Part shown: in pieces, positions 39,901-51,900 of the stretch
How the letters are laid out: each line of letters begins with the position of its first letter
Numbering within the stretch: the stretch's first letter is position 1
Assembly (NCBI RefSeq): GCF_032854445.1
Contig: NC_088296.1
Span: 17,409,485-17,473,484 of the forward strand
From: Liolophura sinensis
Taxonomy: Eukaryota; Mollusca; Polyplacophora; Chitonida; Chitonidae
Reading direction: 5' to 3'
Length of the DNA stretch: 64,000 nt
Made by a program: the position numbers and the translations under genes
The notes under the pieces: generated by a model
The model's input: only the letters and a program-made list of their open reading frames with translations
What the model was told of the DNA's origin: nothing
Databases searched by the model: none

Positions 39901-42900
39901 CTGTGGGTTGAAGATAAGATTCTTCAGCCTAGCCAGAGGGCCTTCAGCGTCCACCCCCCGGCATTTGTGGAACACGTCGCAATAACCCTCAAAGTTATTG
40001 CACGGAGACCCTACAAAAAAAAAAACAAGCAAATTATGAGAATTTATACAATATAGCAATGTACCTGCTGATGGCTGTGGGTTTCCCCCCAGGCTTTGCC
40101 TTGTTTCCTCCCACCATAATGCCGGTGACTATTACGTAAGTGTATTCTTGCACATTTCGAATAAATCAAATCAAATAAATAAATCAATTATACAATGTAT
40201 GATGAAACTTGTGCAAAAATCAATCTGATTTCCGAACTTGATGAAAATAAACACGCACACAAAATTGGTCAATATCTGAAGGTGTTAAACAAATGACCGA
40301 TAAGAATTACAGAAATTGTGAAGAATGTAAAATTTACTTTGATTTGGAGCTGATTTTTCCACGATGATATCATCACCAGAATTCTCAGGCGACAAAGTCA
40401 AGGTTGAAACTTTAAGTCATTGTTTTTTTTGTCTTACAACTTCACCTTATACTTTCATCACCCTTTCATACTTAAACCGTTCTTACTTCATTTTATTGAA
40501 AATGTCACTAGAAAATGGAAAGTAATCTGGCAGAGATGTCACTTTTGAATTGACGATGTTTTTATAGAGATGAATATGCACGTACTTCATAAAAACATCG
40601 CTGTGAGTTCAAGTCCAGCTCAAGCTGGCTTCCTCTCCCGCTATACGTGGGAAGGTCTGCCAGTAACCTGCTGACGGTCGTGGGTTCCCCACTGGCTCTG
40701 CCCGGTTTCCACCCACCATAATGCTGGCCTCCGACGTATAAGTGAAATATTCTTGAGTATGGCGTAAAACACCACTCAAATAAATCAGTGAATAAATCAT
40801 AAAAACGCCTGAGCGACATCCCAGTGCAAAATGATATCCCGATGTTACAGATCTAGTGGGCTGTCTGTCTATCTTTTAACACTGCAGTGTTTGTGTTCAG
40901 AAAGCCAGCGATAGGATGTCATTATTTTTTGCAACATTTAACATTCAACAAACGTATACTTTATAATACAATTTAGAGAATTCATATAGTCACGCTTAGT
41001 ACGTATGATCTATTCCCACATTAAAATAGGCAAAATGATCCCACTATGCCATCTAGTAACATCATAGAGAAAAGTCACTTTCTGGATTGTGGCTCCGAAC
41101 CTTCACACTGGTGAGTTTCAATGTTTTGTGTTGAATGCCTGCTGTAATTACTTCAACCTTTTCGCATGTTTTTGCAAGGTGTTCATTCAAGCAAATTATG
41201 AAGGTTTTATTCTGTGTTGACTCATAAAATTATACTTTTGGTGAAGCCCTGATACTGGTCAATTAAATCAATGTAGTTTTGTCCCCAAAATCAAATTAAA
41301 AATGTGCATATATTGCACTCAAAGTTGCTCTTTCATATGCGAAAAGGTTGAGAATTAGGGTTATAAAAAATAAAAAATCTGAAAGAAAAACTGGGTTCTG
41401 TGATTAATTTTCCAGCATCTGAAAAAATACATCCAGCATCTGAAAAAATACATCCAGCTCCTGGAAAAATACATCCAGCTCCTGGAAAAATACATCCAGC
41501 TTGATTTCATGACTAGTATTGCAGCATATATTACATTTCAAAGAAACTCACCTGCTGGTAGCTTGATGGCCTCTACTTTGTTCTCAGCACTGATGTTCAT
41601 GAGAAGTTCTCGGAAATCCTTAAGCGCCACTGAATCCTTGACCTCAGGGGCGTTGGAACTGACACACTGACGTGTGGCATTGTCTGCAGATGAATGACAA
41701 AGAAAAAACAAAACAATCACGCATGTACCTTGATATAAACTTGTCTACTGCCACCCTTAAGACATTTATGGGACTTTAGTAAACCACCAACCTTTACCGT
41801 ATTGACTTGTTGAGTTCAAAAAGTTAAACGAAAACTGGACAAAACAAAAAAAACAGGAAATTAAAGGGATGCTCCATGCAATTACAAATTCACACAAATT
41901 CACACGAATTACAAATTCACACAAATTCACACGAATTACAAATTCACACCATGTGAATCGGATCATAGCATTTCGTTCAATGCATCGCTACTACAAAGCG
42001 TACTATGAGACGCAGTTCTGGAGACGAAATAAGCTGAACTGCTACTGAAACCATACACACGTAATAAGCTACAGCTTATCACAAAGGAGCAAGGCTGTCT
42101 CCTCACCACATGGCTTTAGATCATATAAACTGAACGGTGAAAATGGGCTTGACAGTCAGAGTGAGTCCCAGCTACAACCAGTTTGTTTAACTGAATGAAT
42201 GACTGAATGAATGGGCTTGACAGTCAGAGTGAGTCCCAGCTACAACCAGTTTGTTTAACTGAATGAATGACTGAATGAATGGGCTTGACAGTCAGAGTGA
42301 GTCAGAGCTACAACCAGTTTGTTTAACTGAATGAATGAATGACTGAATGAATGGGCTTGACAGTCAGAGTGAGTCCGAGCTACAACCAGTTTGTTTAACT
42401 GAATGAATGAATGACTGAATGAATGGGCTTGACAGTCAGAGTGAGTCCGAGCTACAACCATTTTGTTTAACTGAATGAATGAATGACTGAATGAATGGGC
42501 TTGACAGTCAGAGTGAGTCAGAGCTACAACCAGTTTGTTTAACTGAATGAATGAATGACTGAATGAATGGGCTTGACAGTCAGAGTGAGTCAGAGCTACA
42601 GCCAGCTTGTTTAACTAAATGAATGAATGGGCTTGACAGTCACAGCGAGTCAGAGCTACAACTAGTTTGTCTGAATGAATGAATGAATGAATGAATGGGC
42701 TTGACAGTGACAGCGAGTCAGAGCTACAACTAGTTTGAATGAATGAACGAATGAGTGAATGAATGAATGAATGAATGAATGAATGAATGAATGAATGAAT
42801 GGGCTTGACAGTCAGAGCGAGTCAGAGTTACAACTAGTTTGAATGGATGAATGAATGAATGAATGAATGAATGGGCTTGACAGTGACAGCGAGTCAGAGC

Positions 42901-45900
42901 TACAACTAGTTTGAATGAATGAACGAATGAGTGAATGAATGAATGAATGAATGACTGAATGAATGGGCTTGACAGTCAGAGCGAGTCAGAGTTACAACTA
43001 GTTTGAATGGATGAATGAATGAATGAATGAATGAATGAATGAATGAATGAATGAATGGGCTTGACAGTGACAGCGAGTCAGAGCTACAACTAGTTTGAAT
43101 GGATGAACGAATGAATGAATGGGCTTGACAGTGACAGCGAGTGTGAGCTACAACTAGTTTGAATGAATGAACGAATGAGTGAATGAATGAATGGGCTTGA
43201 CAGTGACAGCGAGTCAGAGCTACAACTAATTTGAATGAATGAGTGAATGACTGAATGAATGGGCTTGACAGTGACAGCGAGTCAGAGCTACAACTAGTTT
43301 GAATGAATGAATGAATGAGTGAATGAGTGAATGAATGAATGACTGAATGAATGGGCTTGACAGTCACAGCGAGTCAGAGCTACAACTAGTTTGAATGGAT
43401 GAATGAAAGAATGACAATGAATGAATGACTGAAAGAATGGGTGATTAGGGGTTAATTAACTGGCAGTATCTTGGCCGTACTGTGGAGAGGTCATGTTAGA
43501 ACCTAGAAACATTTGTCTCTTGACATGAGACTGACCTATCAAACTTCAGAACAAACAGGAAACAAATGCTTTTCAAATGAGTTAAAATAGCCAAAACATT
43601 TGAAAATCACATTAAATGTGGTCCCCAAACAATAATTTTGAAAATATCTTTTTCAAATATTTATTAAATTACAGCATCACCATAAAAGCTGTGAAACAAA
43701 GAAGAGACGAGATATTTTATAATCCTGGGAGGTGGCGCTAGAGTCATGAATGTGAAACAAGACTTTAAACCACTGTTACAATTATGCCTAAAGGGACTGT
43801 CAGGATTGTAGTGCAACGTCAATCATGTTACGATGTTTCTTCAGTAAATAATCTTTACTACAATGTCATCATGGTGAGCTACGTGTATTTTATGCATATT
43901 TTCTATCAATGCTTGGGAATTCTAAAAACTGATGTCACTGATGAACATTGGGACCAGCTTAGCACCCATAATTCGGTATCTCCTCCTCAACCTAGATCGT
44001 TTTGACAGCTGTCACCACAACAGGTTACTTAACATACCCGGACTAACTGCTGAGTTGTACTTTTGTATGTAAGGCCACATCTTATACTCCATATTACGAA
44101 ATAAAAATAAAAATCCTTTGATGGTGACTTACCGTAGCAGGCCAAGTAGCACTGTTTTTCTCGATAGTTGACATCGTCTGTAGAGGAGGAAATGAAACAC
44201 TCTTCCCATTTGATACGCTTACACACCGACCCCTGACACACCTATGACAAGAAAAATAACCAATACGACTTCATTATTTTAAGTCATGTTAATACTTATT
44301 TATTTAATTGGTGTTTTACGCAGTCCTCAATAATATTTTACTTATACGACGGCGGCCAGCATTATGGTTTGAGGAAACCAAGCAGGGGAACCCACGACTA
44401 TCCGCAGGTTGCTGGCAGACCTTCATTATTTTATCTGTACATGATTCATGTTTTCTAATGCCATTTTTCATGCAGTGGAAAAACCCAATTCTCAACGTGA
44501 GTTATATTCAAAATGTTACATTTATTTGTAATTTGAAGCGGAAAATTCCATTTCTCAACGTGAGTTATATTCAAAATGTTACATTTATTTGTAATTTGGA
44601 ATGGAAAAACCCAATTCTCAACGTGAGTTATATTCAAAATGTTACATTTATTTGTAATTTGGAATGGAAAAACCATTCCCTGGAAACGAGAAGGATTAAC
44701 ATGTTAAAGTAAAATTCTTGCAGGCGTATTTAGTTTATCTATTTATATATTTGATTGGTGCATAAAACAGGACTCCACCCACCAGTATTATGGTGGAGGG
44801 AAACCATGAAGAGCTCTGGGGAAACCCACCCAGCATCTTCATGTTGCTGGCAGACTTTCCCAAACTATGATGGAAGGGAAAGCCAGCATGAGCTGGACTT
44901 GAACTCACACCAACCATGAGTCATTGCCCTGTACTGGCACGCTAGCCACTCAGCCACCAGCGAATTTTAGGGTTGTGCATGTGTCACTGGCAACTAGATG
45001 GCGCTTTTAGATATATACTGTGAAGCATGTTTTTTTTGTGTGGCAGTCAGTGTAATAAATCCCGCATGGGAGGATAGTGTTTGAAAGGGGAAGAAAATTC
45101 ACTTATTTGCCAACATTTTTTTTTTTTTTCGCTTTTTTCCCCCAAGAGAAAAGGGGGAAAATAGTTTAGTATCGTGGGTATTTGGGACCATGTTTTGGTA
45201 TAAATCATGGTTGCATAAGAACCTTCTATTAAAATAAGGATGTGATGCAAGTCTAATACATTGATTGGAATGTAAATTAGTTGTTTATATTCATTCATAA
45301 GGAATCAATCTGAATTATGATAATATTTAAGAATGCAGTATATTAAAAATATAAATAACTGTATCATCAAAATCCAGGTTAAACACATTTGCTAGCCGAA
45401 AAGACCAAATTCTAGTTCAAATACATGTATATTTATTAAACTTGTGTTACATCCTCATTTATAACATTTTTTCACCAAGACTATATAAACATGTACATAC
45501 CAAAAGGTGGTCCCAAATACCCACAATACAAGCATATTTTTCTCTTTAAAGGAAACTCTAAAATAAATATCGAAGATCACATTTACAACTAACTTTTTGT
45601 ACTCTTTCGTCTGAATTTTTTATGTTTTCTCCACCTTTAAATGCATGTGTCAGCAACTGTTTATCATCAGGACAGACACACGGACAGACTCATGTGGTAC
45701 ATGTAGACCTCTTCATGTCGCTGTAGGTTGCTAGTAGATAATATACCAGTACATTACAAAAAAAAACATTTCTACATTTGTGTACATACCCCGCCCATGC
45801 AGACTTGTGTTTTATCCAGACAGAATTCCAGGTCTGCTGTGGTGACAGGTGGAGGACAACTGGCTGACAACCCAGTGAATATGAATCAAGGAGAAATACC

Positions 45901-48900
45901 AGAAAATTCAAAACTCCTTTCAGGTGCAAAACATCTGATCCCTATACTGCCATGTTCAATATGAATATACATGTGCCTTTACACCTGCGGGTAATGTGGA
46001 AATATAATAGCTAGAGTCCGTTTAGCATCTGTGATGTCACTGTACTTAAGAGTGGCACATTACATGCACATGCACTCTAATGACTCGTCGTCAAATGACC
46101 ACCTGGGTCGCGTCACACCTAAGACTTCGCTTGGCGTTCAGCATGAAGGGGATAGTGCAACAACTGGTTGACCCGTATCAGTATAATGGCTCGGGCGGGG
46201 CGGCTTACTTGCCTTCGGTAAGTCATCTCAGTGAAGCAGCACTAGATAAAAAAGTGGTGGAAATCCGTCCTGCGACAAGGAGGCAAAATGCATACACCCT
46301 AAGGATTCCTTCGTCATTATATGACTGAAAAATTGTTGAGTACGATGTTAAACCCCAAGCACTCACTCACTCATATGACCGAAAAATTGTACGACAGTAC
46401 GACATTAAACTCTTAAGCACTCACTCACTCACTCAATAAAAAATAAAAGGATATTTGCAGGAGGAAGCTTCAGCACACTCTATCTTGGCCTTACACATGA
46501 GATTCTGCGATGCTGGGATGAATGTGCACTGCTTGTTACAGCAGGGGCCCTGAGAGGGGCTGCAACAAGAAACATCACAGCAAAAAATAGACACATCAGT
46601 TGTTACAGCAGTGGCCCTGAGAGGGGCTGCAACAAGAAACATCACAGCATAAAATAGACACATCAGTTGTTACAGAAGGGGCCCTGAGAGGGGCTGCAAC
46701 AAGAAACATCACAGCATAAAATAGACACATCAGTTGTTACAGCAGGGGCCCTGAGAGGGGCTGAAAAATCATAGCACATAGATAAACTCTGTCAAAAAAG
46801 AAACGCAACCCCTGTCCTCGGATATCAAAAATTCGTTCGAATAAAGTTATTGCTTCCAAACTAAATTTTAGCCAAATGTATTGAAATTATACACGTTTTT
46901 AATGAAGATTACCATCCAAACAACTGCCTTTTCTCTCCTAAGTGTATTTTATTGCTTATGACGTCATAACGCATGGACTGACCCTGTTGACGTCACACAC
47001 AGAAACATTCACATGCAAATCATGTCAATGGCAGTTATAGTGTGGGGGTGTATAAAAGCCCATGTGCTTTCGTATTTTATTCATTCATTTGTCGACGAAA
47101 GGCAGTCGGTAAAATGCCGCGACTGAGTGCTGCCGACCGAAATATCGCCATTGGTCGTCTTCAAGCTGGAGAAAGTTTTGGTACTATTGCACGACACCTA
47201 AATGTTCACAAACAACGATATCCCGACTTTGGACCCGTTACAACAACTTTAATTCGACCTACGATCGCCCGAGAAGTGGAAGGCCAAGAATCACTACCTC
47301 ACTTCAAGATCGGTACATCCGGGTCCTTCACCTGCGTAATCGACATGCCCTACCAACCGTGGCTGCCACACAAATACCAGGTTTGAGGAGAGTGTCGGCT
47401 CAAACCGTCTGAAAGAAGCGGGTTTACGTGCCTGTAGACCAGTTCTTGGACCTGTACTACGCCCCTTACTTCGACGCCTACGACTCAGGTGGTGCAACAA
47501 CGTAAGGATATGGACTTTACAAAACTGGAGGCGCATCTGGTTTTCTGATGAATCTCGTTTTCTTTTGACACGTTGCGACGGAAGACAGCGTGTGTATAGG
47601 AGACGTCATGAACGCTTTGCGCCCATCTGCGTCCGGCAGGTGGACAGATTTGGCGGAGGCAGTGTTATGGTTTGGGGAGCCATCTCGTACAACCAGAAAT
47701 CAGACTTGGAGATCGTTCCAGGGAACCTGACAGCCCAACGTTACATCAACCACGTGTTACAACCTCACCTTCTCCCGATTACTGACCGACAGACACAGCT
47801 TTTTCAACAGGACAACGCCAGGCCTCATACTGCACGTGCAACAATGAACTTTCTGCAGGATTCCAACATCAATGTCTTGCCGTGGCCCTCTAAATCACCA
47901 GACTTCAACCCTATTGAACACCTGTGGGATACTCTGGATCGACACGTGCGTCAACGTCAGCCACCGCCACAGACGCTTCAACAGCTCGCCGTTGCGTTAC
48001 AGTAGGAGTGGAGGGCCATTCCCCAGGAGAGAATCCGGCGTCTTATCCGTTCTTGTCCAAGGAGATGCCGTGCAGTCATTGCAGCTCTTGGTGGTCATAC
48101 GAGATACTGAGGAAGACGCCCCCTGGTGAGCAACTGGTGTCTGTGAGATGACTTTTGAAAAGACAGTTTTAAACATGACCATCTTGATTATTATTCTGCC
48201 AATTTCTGACTTCTGTCTTCAATAAGAAAAAAGTTGTGCCGTCCTAAAACTAAATATTAAAATCTCTAAAATACGTGGGTTGCGTTTCTTTTTTGACAGA
48301 GTTTATATACACTGGTTGTTACAGCAGGGACCATGGGAGGGTCTGAACCAAGAAACATCACAGCATACAATATATACACTGGTTGTTACAGCAGGGGCCA
48401 TGGGAGGGTCTGAACCAAGAAACATCGCAGCATACAATATATACACTGGTTGTTACAGCAGGGGCCATGGGAGGGTCTGAACCAAGAAACATCGCAGCAT
48501 ACAATATATACACTGGTTGTTACAGCAGGGGCCATGGGAGGGTCTGAACCAAGAAACATCGCAGCATACAATATATACACTGGTTGTTACAGAAGGGGCC
48601 ATGGGAGGGGCTGCAACAAGAAACATCACAGAATAAAATATACACACTGGTTGTTACAGCATGGGCCATGGGAGGGGCTGAACCAAGAAACATCGCAGCA
48701 TACAATATACACACTGGTTGTTACAGCATGGGCCATGGGAGGGGCTGAGACAACAAACATCACAGCATAAAATATACACACTGGCTGTTACAGCATGGGC
48801 CATGGGAGGGGCTGAGACAACAAACATCACAGCATACAATATATACACTGGTTGTTACAGCATGGGCCATGGGAGGGTCTGAACCAAGAAACATCGCAGC

Positions 48901-51900
48901 ATACAATATATACACTGGTTGTTACAGCATGGGCCATGGGAGGGTCTGAACCAAGAAACATCGCAGCATACAATATATACACTGGTTGTTACAGAAGGGG
49001 CCATGGGATGGGCTGCAACAAGAAACATCACAGCATAAAATATACACACTGGTTGTTACAGCATGGGCCATGGGAGGGGCTGAACCAAGAAACATCGCAG
49101 CATACAATATATACACTGGTTGTTACAGAAGGGGCCATGGGAGGGGCTGCAACAAGAAACATCACAGAATAAAATATACACACTGGTTGTTACAGCATGG
49201 GCCATGGGAGGGGCTGAGACAACAAACATCACAGCATAAAATATACACACTGGTTGTTACAGCATGGGCCATGGGAGGGGCTGAGACAACAAACATCACA
49301 GCAAAAAAATATAAACACTAGTTAAAAAATACATGCACAGGCCCCTCAAATAACCTAGGTCATAAACTGCAAGAGCTTAAAAAGCCAAATTCAAAAAAAC
49401 TTAAAAAACTTAAATTTTGGTTGGTAAATTGTTCTACACCAAAGAATCAGTGTTCAAATTTTACACTTCCCAGAGCAAAACAGCTTCATTGCAGCCATGT
49501 CTGAATTTTTGACTTATATCTTAAGACACTTGATAAATATGTTCACAGGTGCTTATTCCACAGAGTCATTTCTGACTTAAGTCAAAATTTGCAAAACAAT
49601 CTTATGGAGTATTTTTAGGATTAGAAATTAAACTCTAAAATCCATCTAAATTTCAACTTCCAGCACCTAAAACTAAACCTCATTAGGAGTTTTGTATATC
49701 TTGTCTTCATGTCACACACAGCTTTGTGAAACCAGTCCCAGGCCTCAACAAGGTTGTCTTACCTGCACTGTATGGAACCTTGGGTGTCATTTTTGAGCTT
49801 GCACTCTTTGTCTGGTCCGGAGCCTTTGGGGTAACAACAGGGATCTTTAGTCACTGGACAGTCGTCCTCATAGCCACAGTCACACTCTTCTCCTTTTTCC
49901 ACTATACCGTTACCACAGAAAGCCTCACCAGACTCTGCAAAAAGGGAAAAATGGCATTATGCCATTACCACAGAAAGCCTCACCAGACTCTGCAAAAAGG
50001 GAAAAATGGCATTACAGCATTACCACAGAAAGCCTCGACAGAATCCTCAAGAATGAAAAAATGGCATTACACCATTACCACAGAAAGCCTCATCAGACTC
50101 TGCAAATAGGGAAATATGGCATTACACCATTACCACAGAAAGCCTCATCAGACTCTGCAAATAGGGAAATATGGCATTACACCATTACCACAGAAAGCCT
50201 CGTCAGACTCTGCAAACAGGGAAATATGGCATTACACCATTACCACAGAAAGCCTCATCAGACTCTGCAAAATAGGGAAAAATGGCATTATGCCATTACC
50301 ACAAAAAGCCTCACCAGACTCTGCAAATAGGGAAATATGGCATTACACCATTACCACAGAAAGCCTCGTCAGCCTCTGCAAACAGGGAAATATGGCATTA
50401 CACCATTACCACAGAAAGCCTCATCAGACTCTGCAAAATAGGTAAAAATGGCATTATGCCATTACCACAAAAAGCCTCACCAGACTCTGCAAATAGGGAA
50501 AAATGACATTTCACTATTGCCACAGAATGCCTTGTCAGACTCTGCAAATAGAGAAAAATGACACTTCACCATCGTCACAGACAGCCTTTCCGGACTCTGC
50601 AAATAAGGAAAAATGACATTTTACCATTGCCACAGAAAACTTCACCAGGCTCTGCAAATAGGGAAAACTGACATTTCACCATCGCCACAGAAAGCCTCAC
50701 CAGATTCTGCAAATAAGGAAAAATGGCTTCACCATCGTCACAGACAGCCATGCCGGACTCTGCAAATAGGGAAAAATGACATTTCACCATTGCCACAGAC
50801 AGCCATGCCGGACTCTGCAAATAGGGAAAAATGACATTTCACCATTGCCACAGGAAACTTCACCAGGCTCTGCAAATAGGGAAAACTGACATTTCACCAT
50901 TGCCACAGGCAGCCTCACCAGACTCTACAAATAGGGAAAAATGGCATTACACCATTACCACAGAAAGCCTCACCAGGCTCTGCAAACAGGGAAAAATGGC
51001 ATTACACCATTACCACAGAAAGCCTCACCAGACTCAGCAAATAGGGAAAAATGACACTTCACCATTGTCACAGGCAGCCTCGTCAGACTCTGCAAAAAGG
51101 GAAAAATGACACTTCACCATTACCACAGAAAGCCTCATCAGATTCTGCAAATAGGGAAAAATGACATTTCACCATTGTCACAAAAAGCCTCTTCAGACTC
51201 TGCAAACAGGGAAAAAAGGCATTACACCATTACCACAAAAAGCCTCACCAGACCCTGCAAATAGGGAAAAATGACACTTCACCATTGTCACAGACAGCCT
51301 CATCAGACTCTGCAAAAAGGGAAAAACGACATTTCACCATTACCACAGAAAGCCTCATCAGACTCTGCAAATAGGGAAAAAATGACATTTCACTATTGCC
51401 ACAGAATGCCTGGCCAGACTCTATAAATAAGGAAAAATGACACTTCGTCATTGCCACAGAATGCCTCGCCAGACTCTGCAAATAAGCAAAAATGACATTT
51501 CACTATTGCCACAGAAAGCCTCATCAGACTCTGCCAATAGGAAAAAATGACACTTCAAAATTGCCACAGAATGCCTCGCCAGACTCTGCAAATAAGCAAA
51601 AATGACATTTCACTAGTGCCACAGAAAGCCTCATCAGTCTCTGCAAATAGGGAAAAATGACATTTCAAAATTGCCACAGAAAGCCTCACCAGACTCTGCA
51701 AAAAAAGGGATTTTTACAACTTAATTCCACAATGAGTACATACAGTACAGCCAGATCCAAACCTTAAATCCTGCACCCATTGGGGGGTATGATACGCTGG
51801 CCGTACACAAATGATGGGCCGACAGGAAGCAAATCTGCTGTCACCATTCACGCACGTATCACCCATCACATCATATCGTCGTGGATAATGGGAAGACCAG

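Noticed and set aside
42255-43367. Open frames rich in HSFIHSF
   Set aside because: GAAT minisatellite.
46477-46490. GT donor for the ADAM10 exon at 46,559
   Set aside because: A GTGTGC site in suitable phase exists here but would delete the conserved CAEASSCNGLSAS part; the AT-AC site fits phase, alignment and U12 motifs.
48280-51709. Many open frames on both strands
   Set aside because: Repeat period gives open frames; the sequence is intronic minisatellite copied from ADAM10 exon edges.
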